Assembly (NCBI GenBank): GCA_903861445.1
Contig: CAIOUK010000022.1
Coordinates: 1-22,894 of the forward strand
DNA from: an uncultured Verrucomicrobia subdivision 3 bacterium
GTDB lineage: Bacteria; Verrucomicrobiota; Verrucomicrobiia; Limisphaerales; UBA11358
Reading direction: 5' to 3'
DNA length: 22,894 nt
Part shown: positions 7,568-14,528 of the stretch, in pieces
How positions within the stretch are numbered: position 1 is the first letter of the stretch
Layout: every line of letters starts with the position of its first letter
Notes under the pieces: generated by a model
Seen by the model: the letters and a program-made list of their open reading frames with translations, nothing else
What the model was told of the DNA's origin: nothing
The model's database searches: none
Program-made: the position numbers and the translations under genes

Positions 7568-8508
7568 GAAGCAATCGGGTTGAGTTTGATTTCTTGAATG
7601 TCGGTGAACGACACGGCGACCTGACCGTGCGCTGTTTCTAAAATGACTTCCGCCACGTCGCATTGCGCGATGCGTTCGACCGCAAACTCCGCCGCCGGCG
7701 TCTTCAAGGTCATCGCAAATTTCAGCGCCTTGCCCTTGGGCGTGCCAATATAACCGGCAAATTTTGTCTCCACAAACCGCTTGTTGAACGTGAACTTGCC
7801 GCGCGTGAACACCTGCGCTTCGACCACTTTAACCGGGCTTGAGGCGGCCTCGTCCGACTGTATCTCTTCCTGCGCTCCAACTTCTGCTGCCGGGCTGTCA
7901 ACCGAAGTTTCCGCGGCGGCCTCCGGCGGCGGCTCATTCATGACGGTGGGCAAAGCTAGAAAAATAATCGGGCCGATCATTGGCAGCACGGCCGCCAGCC
8001 CGACGACCTGAAGGGTCGGACGCGCCCGGAAGATTGAAACTTCATACGCGGCGAACAGATTCGCCAGATAAAGCACGAACAGAATCACCAGTCCCACCGG
8101 CGATTTGACGAAACCGCCGAACAGCGCGGGTTGCGCCGGACGTTCAAGGCGGGTGACCGGGTTGATTTTAATTTCCGCCGCAGCGGAATGTTGCACTGCC
8201 GTCGGCTCGATAAAGGCTTCCGCCAACGGGCGAATTTTTGGGTTTTGGGCAAGCTGCTTGAGCGCCTCCTGTGAAAAGTGACTCCACGGGACATTCGTAT
8301 AAGTCTCGCCGCCCAGCCGCAGAAACAGTCCGTTGTCATCAAACTTAATGATGTCACCCGCCACCGACGCGCCATCGGTCAACGCCAGCGTTTCCGCGCC
8401 GGACGCCCACGCGACGACACCGAGCCACAGGCAGAGAAAAAGGATTTTGCGCACGCGACTTTCTAGCAAAGCTCGTGCAACCGCGAAAGGAAATTCGACA
8501 GCCGCCAT
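7564..8508 (-). CDS. exported/membrane protein of unknown function between rpoN and adk
   Basis: I do not recognise a named family. The 314-residue product from the ATG at 8508 has a hydrophobic signal-like segment (about 20-37, KILFLCLWLGVVAWASGA). A short beta-rich domain follows (about 38-100), with a pattern of the kind DG-x2-V-x-G-x-I and VPWSHFSQEALKQLA, resembling a small SH3/LSm-like fold seen in other verrucomicrobial exported proteins. Two membrane segments follow (about 135-158 and 165-190), then an acidic low-complexity linker (about 193-228) and a C-terminal soluble domain starting VFTRGKFTFNKRF. A GTG at 8454, just before the signal segment, is an alternative start giving 296 residues. 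It begins 6 bases after the rpoN stop and its TGA overlaps the adk ATG, so it belongs to this operon. Function is unknown. Confidence 0.75.
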   Translation of the reverse strand: MAAVEFPFAVARALLESRVRKILFLCLWLGVVAWASGAETLALTDGASVAGDIIKFDDNGLFLRLGGETYTNVPWSHFSQEALKQLAQNPKIRPLAEAFIEPTAVQHSAAAEIKINPVTRLERPAQPALFGGFVKSPVGLVILFVLYLANLFAAYEVSIFRARPTLQVVGLAAVLPMIGPIIFLALPTVMNEPPPEAAAETSVDSPAAEVGAQEEIQSDEAASSPVKVVEAQVFTRGKFTFNKRFVETKFAGYIGTPKGKALKFAMTLKTPAAEFAVERIAQCDVAEVILETAHGQVAVSFTDIQEIKLNPIAS

Positions 8509-8514
8509 GCTGAT

Positions 8515-10035
8515 TCAATAAACTCGCCGCAGGTTGGACGGCAGGATGCCCAGTTCGTCACGGTATTTGGCCACGGTGCGGCGGGCGATATGGATGCCTT
8601 TTTCTGTAAGCATTTTCACCACTTCCTGATCGGACAAAGGCTTGGCGGTGTTTTCGATTTTGAAAATTTCCGCGATCATATCCTTCACGCTGGTGTTGGA
8701 AACGTCGGCGCCATTAGCATTTTGCAGGCCGGCGGTGAAAAAATATTTCATCTCAAACACACCCTGCGGCGTCTGGATGTATTTACCGGAAACGGCGCGG
8801 CTCACGGTGGTCTCATGCACGCCCACCACGTCGGCCACCTGCGACATCGTCATGGGCTTGAGATGCGCGATGCCTTTTTCCATGAACTCGCGCTGGCGTT
8901 TGACGATTTCCTTGCCGATGTTGCAGATGGTCGTCTGGCGCTGGTGCAGGCTCTTGATGAGAAATTTTCCGGCGCGAATTTTTTCACGAATGTAATTTTT
9001 CACTTCGGGATTGTCCCCGCCGGCAGCCATTAAATCCTTATAGACATTACTGATTCGCAAATGCGGAATCTGCTCGTCATTGGTGGTGACGATGAAATCA
9101 TCACCGTTTTTCACCACGAAAACTTCCGGCGCGACGTATTGCTCGACGACAGGCAAAAAGGCGCGACCCGGGCGCGGCTCCAAACGACCGATGCGCACCA
9201 GCGCATTTTGAACATCATCCACGGACTGTCCGGTGCCACGCGCGATTTCAGGAATCCGCCGCTTGCCAAGCGCTTCCATGTGGTCGCGGATGATACGATA
9301 CTCGAGGGTTTCCTGCTTGCCAGCGCGTTCGAGCTGGAGTAGCAGACATTCACGCAGATCGCGCGCGCCGACGCCGGCCGGCTCGAAACCTTGGATCACC
9401 TTCAACACCTGCGAATATTTTTCTATGGGCTGGCCGGCGGGCGCCGCCAGTTCCTCGATGTTGGCCATGAGATAGCCGTAGTCGTCAATGTTGCCGATGA
9501 GCAGCTCGGCGATGGCGCGGTCGGCTTCGCTCAAATCCGTATCGCGCACCTGTTCCATCAGATGCTGCGCGAGCGACGCCTCGACGGTGATGGAGTTGAA
9601 CATGAACTCGCGCTTCTCCTCGTCCTCGGCGGACGAGCGGTTCACCGTGTTCGTCTGGGCAAAATGGTCGCGCCAGTCCTGATCCATTTGCACGAGCTTT
9701 TCAAATTCCGCCTGAAAGTCGTCCACCGGCTCGTTCGCCACCCGCTCGGCGGCGGCGTCAAATTTCACATCCTCCGGCGGCTCGGCCAGATCCGGAGCCG
9801 ACGGCGTTTCCATCTCTTCGCCACCGGCAGCATCCTCGCTGTCCGAACTTTTTTCCCGCGACTCCGCTTCCTGCTCCGGCACTTCTTCGAGCACGGGATT
9901 CTGCTGAAGTTCCTGCTCGACAAGCGCCTTGAGTTCCAACGACGGCGCCTGCAACAAGGCCAGCGATTGCTGAAGCTGCGGCGCCAGCACGAGCGATTGC
10001 GTGAGTCGTTGCGAAAGTTGTAAACCCAGTCCCAT
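8515..10035 (-). CDS. rpoN: RNA polymerase sigma-54 factor
   Basis: Sigma-54 directs RNA polymerase to -24/-12 promoters that need an AAA+ activator. The 506-residue protein from the ATG at 10035 starts with the Gln/Leu-rich activator-responsive region I (GLQLSQRLTQSLVLAPQLQQ, ending QELQQNPVLEEV), an acidic region II (about 45-100), the core-binding domain, a helix-turn-helix (MSQVADVVGVHETTVSRAVSGKYI) and the C-terminal RpoN box ARRTVAKYR that reads the -24 element. The frame stays open for about 200 codons upstream, but that extension is antisense to hpf and unlike sigma-54. An ATG at 10059 is another possible start. It heads the operon with the membrane protein, adk and fmt. No activator gene is in the window. 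Confidence 0.97.
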   Translation of the reverse strand: MGLGLQLSQRLTQSLVLAPQLQQSLALLQAPSLELKALVEQELQQNPVLEEVPEQEAESREKSSDSEDAAGGEEMETPSAPDLAEPPEDVKFDAAAERVANEPVDDFQAEFEKLVQMDQDWRDHFAQTNTVNRSSAEDEEKREFMFNSITVEASLAQHLMEQVRDTDLSEADRAIAELLIGNIDDYGYLMANIEELAAPAGQPIEKYSQVLKVIQGFEPAGVGARDLRECLLLQLERAGKQETLEYRIIRDHMEALGKRRIPEIARGTGQSVDDVQNALVRIGRLEPRPGRAFLPVVEQYVAPEVFVVKNGDDFIVTTNDEQIPHLRISNVYKDLMAAGGDNPEVKNYIREKIRAGKFLIKSLHQRQTTICNIGKEIVKRQREFMEKGIAHLKPMTMSQVADVVGVHETTVSRAVSGKYIQTPQGVFEMKYFFTAGLQNANGADVSNTSVKDMIAEIFKIENTAKPLSDQEVVKMLTEKGIHIARRTVAKYRDELGILPSNLRRVY

Positions 10036-10078
10036 GTGGCGGCAACATAACGCAAACATTTGAAATCTCAAGCGGTTT

Positions 10079-10094
10079 TGGCACGAATCTCGCT
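10079..10094 (+). promoter_or_regulatory. predicted sigma-54 (-24/-12) promoter for hpf
   Basis: The sequence TGGCACG, four bases (AATC), then TCGCT matches the sigma-54 consensus TGGCACG-N4-TTGCW with one mismatch. The essential GG (10080-10081) and GC (10092-10093) are exactly 10 bases apart. Transcription would begin near 10105, about 50 bases before the hpf ATG. It sits in the 120-bp gap between the divergent rpoN and hpf genes. No activator-binding site could be recognised. Confidence 0.65.
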
Positions 10095-10155
10095 GTAAAC
10101 GCGGTCGCAAAAGGAAAAACTGGATTTTCACCGAAATTGGACGCATTCTTTTGAT

Positions 10156-10506
10156 ATGAAACTGATTCTCTCCACGCACAACGTCACCCTCACCAAAGCG
10201 ATTGAAGATCACATTCTGGCCAAACTCGACAAGCTGGAACATCTCGACCGTTGGGCCATTGACGCCCGCGTTACGCTGGAACGCGATAACGACCGCGCGC
10301 TGGAAAAACAATTCGGCTGCTCCATGCGCCTCGGCGTGCGCGGACCGGACCTGTTCGCCGAAGACCGCGAGAGCGACCTCTATGCGGCCATTGACGCCGT
10401 TGTCAAAAAAATTGAACAGCAAATCCGCAAGCGCCACGGCAAACGCAAGACCGCCAAGCACAAGGTGGCCGCCCGCATCAAGCGCACCCGGCAGGAAGTG
10501 GATTAA
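10156..10506 (+). CDS. hpf: ribosome hibernation promoting factor (short HPF/YfiA family)
   Basis: This small protein binds the 30S decoding channel in slow growth and blocks or dimerises ribosomes. The 116 residues show the family beta-alpha-beta-beta-beta-alpha pattern: MKLILSTHNVTLTKAIEDHI, a helix continuing LAKLDKL, a VTLERDNDRALEKQFGCSMRL strand pair, and DLFAEDRESDLYAAIDAVVKKIEQQIRKRH, followed by a Lys/Arg tail. There is no C-terminal dimerisation domain, so it is the short form. In Proteobacteria hpf commonly lies just downstream of rpoN on the same strand. Here the two are adjacent but divergent, and the gap carries a predicted sigma-54 promoter pointing at hpf, which would place hibernation under sigma-54 control. 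The next gene starts 3 bases after its stop, so the two are probably co-transcribed. Confidence 0.93.
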   Translation: MKLILSTHNVTLTKAIEDHILAKLDKLEHLDRWAIDARVTLERDNDRALEKQFGCSMRLGVRGPDLFAEDRESDLYAAIDAVVKKIEQQIRKRHGKRKTAKHKVAARIKRTRQEVD

Positions 10507-10509
10507 GCG

Positions 10510-11757
10510 ATGATTTTGCGGGCGAAAATAATTCTCCCCGTCACCGCGCCGCCCATCGAGGACGGCGCGGTTTTGATTGACGGCCATAAAATCCGTGCCG
10601 TCACGGCCTGGAAAGACGTGCGCCCGCACCTGCGCGAAAAAGTCCGCGACCTCGGTGAAGTCATCCTGCTGCCCGGCCTAGTCAACGCGCATTGCCACCT
10701 CGATTACACCGACATGGCCGGCGAATTGCCACCGCCGAAAGCCTTCACCGATTGGATTGCCGCCATCACCGCGCACAAAACCGGCTGGAGCTATTCCGAC
10801 TACGCCCGCTCCTGGCTGCGCGGCGCGCACCAGTTGTTGAAAACCGGCACGACCACCGTAGCCGACATTGAGTGCATGCCCGATCTGCTGCCGGAAGTTT
10901 GGGACGCCACGCCGCTGCGAATTTTTTCCTTTCTAGAAATGACCGGCATCAAAGCCCGCCGGGCGCCCAAGGATATTTTGCGCGAGGCCGTCGCGACGAT
11001 GGATGCTCTGAAACACCATCGCCATCGCGCCGCGCTGTCGCCACACGCCCCCTACTCCACGTTGCCCGAATTACTGCGCCTCACCGCTCACACCGCCGAA
11101 AAACGAAAATGGCGCGTCAGCATTCACGTCGCCGAGTCCGTGCAGGAATTTGAAATGTTTGCCCACGCGCGCGGCGCGATGCACGACTGGCTCAAGCGCA
11201 ATGAGCGTGACAATTCCGATTGTAGCCTCGGTTCGCCCGTCGCGCACCTCGCGCGCCATGAGTTGCTCGGCGAAAACGTCCTCGCCATCCACGTCAACTG
11301 CCTCGCGCGTGGCGACGCCACCCTGCTCGCGAAAAGTAAAACCCACGTCGTCCACTGCCCGCGCAGCCATGATTATTTCCGGCACCCGAAATTCGAGCGC
11401 GAACGCCTCGCCAACGCCGGCGTGAATCTCTGCCTCGGCACCGACAGCCTCGCCACCACGCGCAAAACCGGAAAGCAAAAACCCGAGCTGGATATGTTTG
11501 CCGAGATGCGCGCGCTGGCCGACGGCGACCCAACCGTTTCACCCGAAGAAATTTTACGCATGACCACCGTCAATGGCGCGCGCGCGCTCGGGCTCGCCAA
11601 AAAAATCGGCGAGCTTTCCGCCAATGCCGGCGCAGATTTGATCGCGATTCCGTTTTCCGGAAAACCCGCCGGAATTTATGCTGCCGTGCTGGCTCATTCC
11701 GGCCACGTCGCCGCCAGCTTGATTGAAGGCCGCTGGGCAATTCCGCCCATAAGCTAA
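10510..11757 (+). CDS. amidohydrolase, probable aminodeoxyfutalosine deaminase
   Basis: This is a metal-dependent deaminase of the amidohydrolase superfamily (415 residues). The N-terminal beta-domain is followed by LPGLVNAHCHLDYTD with metal ligands H61 and H63. Further ligands appear in SPHAPYSTLPELL, SIHVAESVQEFEMF (about residue 200), AIHVNCL, HCPRSHDYF and LGTDSLATTRK, as in the cytosine/SAH/TRZ-ATZ deaminase group. The PKAFTDW-x-n and SLATTRKTGKQKPELDMFAEMR segments resemble aminodeoxyfutalosine deaminases. That role would fit the futalosine menaquinone pathway, whose later enzymes UbiX and MqnP are encoded about 5 kb downstream, but SAH/MTA deaminase or a guanine-deaminase-like activity cannot be excluded. 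It lies 3 bases after hpf and would share the hpf promoter, an odd pairing of hibernation factor and quinone enzyme. The substrate is inferred. Confidence 0.7.
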   Translation: MILRAKIILPVTAPPIEDGAVLIDGHKIRAVTAWKDVRPHLREKVRDLGEVILLPGLVNAHCHLDYTDMAGELPPPKAFTDWIAAITAHKTGWSYSDYARSWLRGAHQLLKTGTTTVADIECMPDLLPEVWDATPLRIFSFLEMTGIKARRAPKDILREAVATMDALKHHRHRAALSPHAPYSTLPELLRLTAHTAEKRKWRVSIHVAESVQEFEMFAHARGAMHDWLKRNERDNSDCSLGSPVAHLARHELLGENVLAIHVNCLARGDATLLAKSKTHVVHCPRSHDYFRHPKFERERLANAGVNLCLGTDSLATTRKTGKQKPELDMFAEMRALADGDPTVSPEEILRMTTVNGARALGLAKKIGELSANAGADLIAIPFSGKPAGIYAAVLAHSGHVAASLIEGRWAIPPIS

Positions 11758-11770
11758 ACCGTGTGGCTTT

Positions 11771-11800
11771 CCATCTGTGCCCATCTGTGTTTATCTGTGG
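11771..11800 (+). repeat. three-unit decamer repeat (YYATCTGTGN) upstream of bioF
   Basis: Three consecutive 10-bp units (CCATCTGTGC, CCATCTGTGT, TTATCTGTGG) fill most of the 47-bp gap between the amidohydrolase stop and the bioF start, ending 4 bases before the bioF ATG. The constant core is ATCTGTG. Similar ATCTGTG/ATCCGTG runs are, to my recollection, scattered in intergenic DNA of many Verrucomicrobia-like genomes. No promoter element is visible around it. Confidence 0.8.
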
Positions 11801-11804
11801 CTAA

Positions 11805-12998
11805 ATGAATTCGTTCACTGACGAATTGGACCGCCGTCTGGCTAGCTTGCGCGAACAAAATCTGTTTCGCGAACTGCGCCGCGTGGATTCCGCCACCGGC
11901 CCGCGCATCAAAATCGGTGGCCAGACATTGCTCAATTTTTCCTCCAACGATTATCTAGGACTCGCCAATCATCCGGCGTTGAAAGCCGCCGCGGTTGCGG
12001 CCATTGATCAATTTGGCGCTGGCGCTGGCGCCTCACGTCTGATTTGCGGCTCGCTCGCACCGTTTCATGAACTGGAAGCAGCGCTCGCGGCTTTCAAAAT
12101 GACCGGAGCTGCGCTGACGTTTTCCACCGGCTATGCCGCCGCCGTCGGCACCATCACCGCACTATTGGGCAAAGATGACATCATCATTCTCGACAAGCTG
12201 GTGCACGCCTGCATCGTGGACGCCGCCAAGCTTTCCGGCGCAAAACTGCGCGTCTTCGCCCACAACGATCTGAATGATCTGGAAGACAAATTGAAATGGG
12301 CGGACCAGTTTTCAAAAGCGGAATGCGGAATGCGGAAAGCGGAAATTCTCATCATCACCGAAAGCATTTTTTCCATGGACGGCGACGCTGCGCCGTTGCT
12401 GGAAATTGTCGCGCTCAAGCAAAAATACGGCGCGTGGCTGATGGTGGATGAAGCCCATGCCACGGGCATCATCGGTCATGACGGACGCGGGCTGGCCGAC
12501 GAACTGGGTGTCAGCGACCAAATCGAAATCCAGATGGGCACACTCGGCAAGGCGCTCGGTGCGAGCGGCGGTTATATTTGTGGCAGTCGCGCGTTGATTG
12601 ATTTCCTCGTCAACCGCGCCCGGAGTTTTATTTTCAGCACCGCGCCGGTTCCAGCTGCTGCTGCCGCCGCCACGGCCGGAATCAAATTGGTTCAATCCGC
12701 CGAGGGTGAAGCGCTTCGCAGACAACTCCAGCAACGTATTACGACATTTAAATCGGAAATCGGAAATCGGAAATCGGAAATCCTCTGCGCCATCATTCCG
12801 CTAATTCTCGATGACGAGGAAAAGGCGCTCGCTGCCGCCGTTCGATTGCGCGAACAAAATATTTTTGTTCCCGCCATCCGCTACCCGACCGTCGCGCGTG
12901 GCGCGGCGCGGTTGCGCCTAACGCTCACAGCCGCGCATACGCCGGAGGATGTGTTGCAACTTTCCAACGCGCTGAAAACTTTGGATCTAGGACTTTAG
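11805..12998 (+). CDS. bioF: 8-amino-7-oxononanoate synthase (KAPA synthase)
   Basis: This PLP enzyme condenses pimeloyl-ACP (or -CoA) with L-alanine to give KAPA in biotin synthesis. The 397 residues show the alpha-oxoamine synthase pattern: LLNFSSNDYLGLANHP, a Gly-rich GAGAGASRLICGS, LDKLVHACIVDAA, VFAHNDLNDLE, ESIFSMDGD, VDEAHATGIIGHDGRG and QMGTLGKALGASGGY with the PLP lysine at K249. Two loops are lengthened by 7-bp tandem arrays: one codes for AECGMRKAE before the ILIITESIF strand, the other for SEIGNRKSE before LCAIIPLIL. A third array supplies the last codons and the TAG stop. A 2-ketobutyrate:glycine ligase is the main alternative, but the bioA gene 12 bases downstream supports bioF. 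bioB and bioD are not in the window. Confidence 0.92.
   Translation: MNSFTDELDRRLASLREQNLFRELRRVDSATGPRIKIGGQTLLNFSSNDYLGLANHPALKAAAVAAIDQFGAGAGASRLICGSLAPFHELEAALAAFKMTGAALTFSTGYAAAVGTITALLGKDDIIILDKLVHACIVDAAKLSGAKLRVFAHNDLNDLEDKLKWADQFSKAECGMRKAEILIITESIFSMDGDAAPLLEIVALKQKYGAWLMVDEAHATGIIGHDGRGLADELGVSDQIEIQMGTLGKALGASGGYICGSRALIDFLVNRARSFIFSTAPVPAAAAAATAGIKLVQSAEGEALRRQLQQRITTFKSEIGNRKSEILCAIIPLILDDEEKALAAAVRLREQNIFVPAIRYPTVARGAARLRLTLTAAHTPEDVLQLSNALKTLDLGL
12318..12345 (+). repeat. heptamer tandem array 1 (GCGGAAW x4) inside bioF
   Basis: Four head-to-tail 7-bp units (GCGGAAT, GCGGAAT, GCGGAAA, GCGGAAA) lie in frame in bioF. They encode an extra loop between the HNDLNDLEDKL helix and the ILIITESIF strand, where other BioF proteins normally have a shorter connection. 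The unit shares the CGGAAW core with the second array. Confidence 0.9.
12751..12782 (+). repeat. heptamer tandem array 2 (ATCGGAA x4.6) inside bioF
   Basis: A perfect period-7 run of 32 bp (unit ATCGGAA, equivalent to CGGAAAT) lies in bioF and encodes the KSEIGNRKSEI segment, again in a variable loop before a conserved strand (AIIPLIL). One unit gained or lost would shift the reading frame with about 70 codons still to go. Confidence 0.92.
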
Positions 12999-13006
12999 AC
13001 TTTGGA
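12979..13006 (+). repeat. heptamer tandem array 3 (CTTTRGA type, x4) at the bioF stop codon
   Basis: Four period-7 units (CTTTGGA, TCTAGGA, CTTTAGA, CTTTGGA) cover the last codons of bioF, its TAG stop (12996-12998) and the spacer before bioA. The sequence differs from the two CGGAA arrays, but the period and the copy number are the same. Confidence 0.8.
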
Positions 13007-13010
13007 CTGA

Positions 13011-14522
13011 ATGAATAAACTCGCCCAGCTTGATCAAAAATACATCTGGCATCCGTTCACGCAAATGCGCGACTGGCTGCGGCGCGAGCCCATCGTCATC
13101 GCCTCCGGTCAGGGTGCGGTCTTGCGCGATGTGCATGGCAAAGAATATCTGGACGCCAACGCTTCCATCTGGACGAATCTGCACGGGCATCAGCATCCGA
13201 AACTTAACACTGCCATCCAACGGCAACTCAAAAAGATTTCGCACAGCTCGGCGCTTGGTTTTGCGAATGAGCCGGCCAGCTTGCTGGCGAAAAAGCTGAT
13301 TACCGCTGCCAATTCGATTCCAATCGGAGAGACGAGTTCTACGAGTCCCCATGCAAAGTTTGGGACTCGGGGAACTCGTCCCTCCGAAAAATTGGCAAAG
13401 GTGTTTTTCTCCGATGACGGTTCCACTGCGCTGGAAGTGGCGTTGAAGCTGGCCTACCAGTTCACCCGGCGCACGCGCGGCGCGAAATCCAAACCGAAAT
13501 TTCTCTCGCTCACTGGCGCGTATCATGGCGACACCATCGGCGCGGTTTCGCTGGGGCATATTGATTTATTTCACAAAGCCTATGGCGGCATGCTTTTTCC
13601 GACCGACCAGGTGATGTCGCCTTATTGCTACCGCTGTTCCTTCAATCGCGCGAAACCGGAACGCACCGATGCGCGGAAATATCGCCAATGCCATTGGGAA
13701 TGCGTCGGACTGGTGGAAAAGAAATTTGCCGCGCAAAAAATGAAAGGCAATCCCTACGCCGCCTTTGTGTTCGAGCCGCTGATGCAGGGTGCGGCGGGCA
13801 TGATTCCGCAACCCAGCGGCTGGCTCGGTCAGGTCACCGAAATCGCGCGCAGCCACGGCGCTTTACTCATTGCCGACGAAGTGATGACTGGCTTTGGCCG
13901 CACCGGCCTGACGTGCCACGTGGACGATAAAACCATCGCCAGCATCAGCAAAAATACGGCGGCGAAACTATTCGCCACGCAACGCGTCGGGGTGACGCCG
14001 GATTTTCTGTGCGTGGCGAAAGGCTTGACCGGCGGTTATCTGCCGATGGCCGCAACGCTGACGACCCAAAAAGTTTTCGACGCCTTTCTTGGCGAATACG
14101 AGGAGTTCAAAACATTTTTTCACGGCCACAGTTTCACCGGCAACCAACTCGGATCGGCGGCGGCGCTGGCGAGCTTGGATATTTTGCAGACGGAAAAATC
14201 CGTCCAGCAACGGGCGCAATTGCAGAAAAATTTCCACGCGGAATTGCAGTCGCTTTGGTCGCTGCCCAACATCGGCGACATCCGTCAGGTCGGGTTGGTG
14301 GCGGGCATTGAGCTGGTCAAGGACTGGCGGACGCGCGCGCCGTTTACCTTGCGCGAGCAGGCGGGCATCCGCGTGTGCGAGGCGATGGCGAAGCGCGGCG
14401 TGCTCACGCGGCCGGTGGGCAATGTAATTGTGCTGATGCCGCCGTATTGCACGACGCGGGCGCAGTTGCAGAAAATGATTGCTGCACTGGCGGAAGGTGT
14501 GGCTGCGCTGCGCCACGCTTAA
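13011..14522 (+). CDS. bioA: adenosylmethionine-8-amino-7-oxononanoate aminotransferase
   Basis: This class III PLP aminotransferase converts KAPA to DAPA using S-adenosylmethionine as amino donor, the step after BioF. The 503-residue protein starts IWHPFTQM near residue 12, typical of BioA, and continues with GKEYLDANASIW, FFSDDGSTALEVALKLA, YHGDTIGAVSLG, FVFEPLMQGAAGM, ADEVMTGFGRTG, the PLP-lysine motif CVAKGLTGGYLPM (K337) and FFHGHSFTGNQLG. It is longer than the usual 430-460 residues. One reason is a roughly 23-residue insertion just before LAKVFFSDDGS, encoded by a 64-bp palindrome. A second long loop (about 304-325, KTIASISKNTAAKLF) is also present. It starts 12 bases after bioF, so the pair is co-transcribed. 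No terminator is visible before the convergent epimerase gene, which ends 6 bases away. Confidence 0.94.
   Translation: MNKLAQLDQKYIWHPFTQMRDWLRREPIVIASGQGAVLRDVHGKEYLDANASIWTNLHGHQHPKLNTAIQRQLKKISHSSALGFANEPASLLAKKLITAANSIPIGETSSTSPHAKFGTRGTRPSEKLAKVFFSDDGSTALEVALKLAYQFTRRTRGAKSKPKFLSLTGAYHGDTIGAVSLGHIDLFHKAYGGMLFPTDQVMSPYCYRCSFNRAKPERTDARKYRQCHWECVGLVEKKFAAQKMKGNPYAAFVFEPLMQGAAGMIPQPSGWLGQVTEIARSHGALLIADEVMTGFGRTGLTCHVDDKTIASISKNTAAKLFATQRVGVTPDFLCVAKGLTGGYLPMAATLTTQKVFDAFLGEYEEFKTFFHGHSFTGNQLGSAAALASLDILQTEKSVQQRAQLQKNFHAELQSLWSLPNIGDIRQVGLVAGIELVKDWRTRAPFTLREQAGIRVCEAMAKRGVLTRPVGNVIVLMPPYCTTRAQLQKMIAALAEGVAALRHA
13324..13387 (+). repeat. 64-bp imperfect palindrome inserted in frame in bioA
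   Basis: The two 26-nt arms (13324-13349 and 13362-13387) match at 23 of 26 positions, with cores GACGAGTTC and CGAGTCCC, and a 12-nt loop lies between them. The element codes in frame for a polar Gly/Ser/Thr/Arg segment (GETSSTSPHAKFGTRGTRPS) placed between a helix and the conserved FFSDDGS strand of BioA. It resembles in behaviour the palindromic elements found inside Rickettsia proteins, but its sequence is different. Confidence 0.85.
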
Positions 14523-14528
14523 GTGAGA

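Noticed and set aside
6899..7597. 232-codon plus-strand open frame opposite adk
   Set aside because: It is the complement of adk codons; adk has full motif support.
10036..10629. N-terminal extension of the rpoN frame by about 200 codons
   Set aside because: The extension is antisense to hpf and unlike sigma-54, whose region I starts at the ATG at 10035.
11771..11800. Decamer repeat as a mini CRISPR array
   Set aside because: The three units are directly adjacent with no spacers, and no cas gene is present.
12318..13387. bioF and bioA as pseudogenes disrupted by repeats
   Set aside because: Both frames are open throughout, all catalytic motifs are in order, including the PLP lysines (K249 and K337), and the insertions fall between conserved strands.
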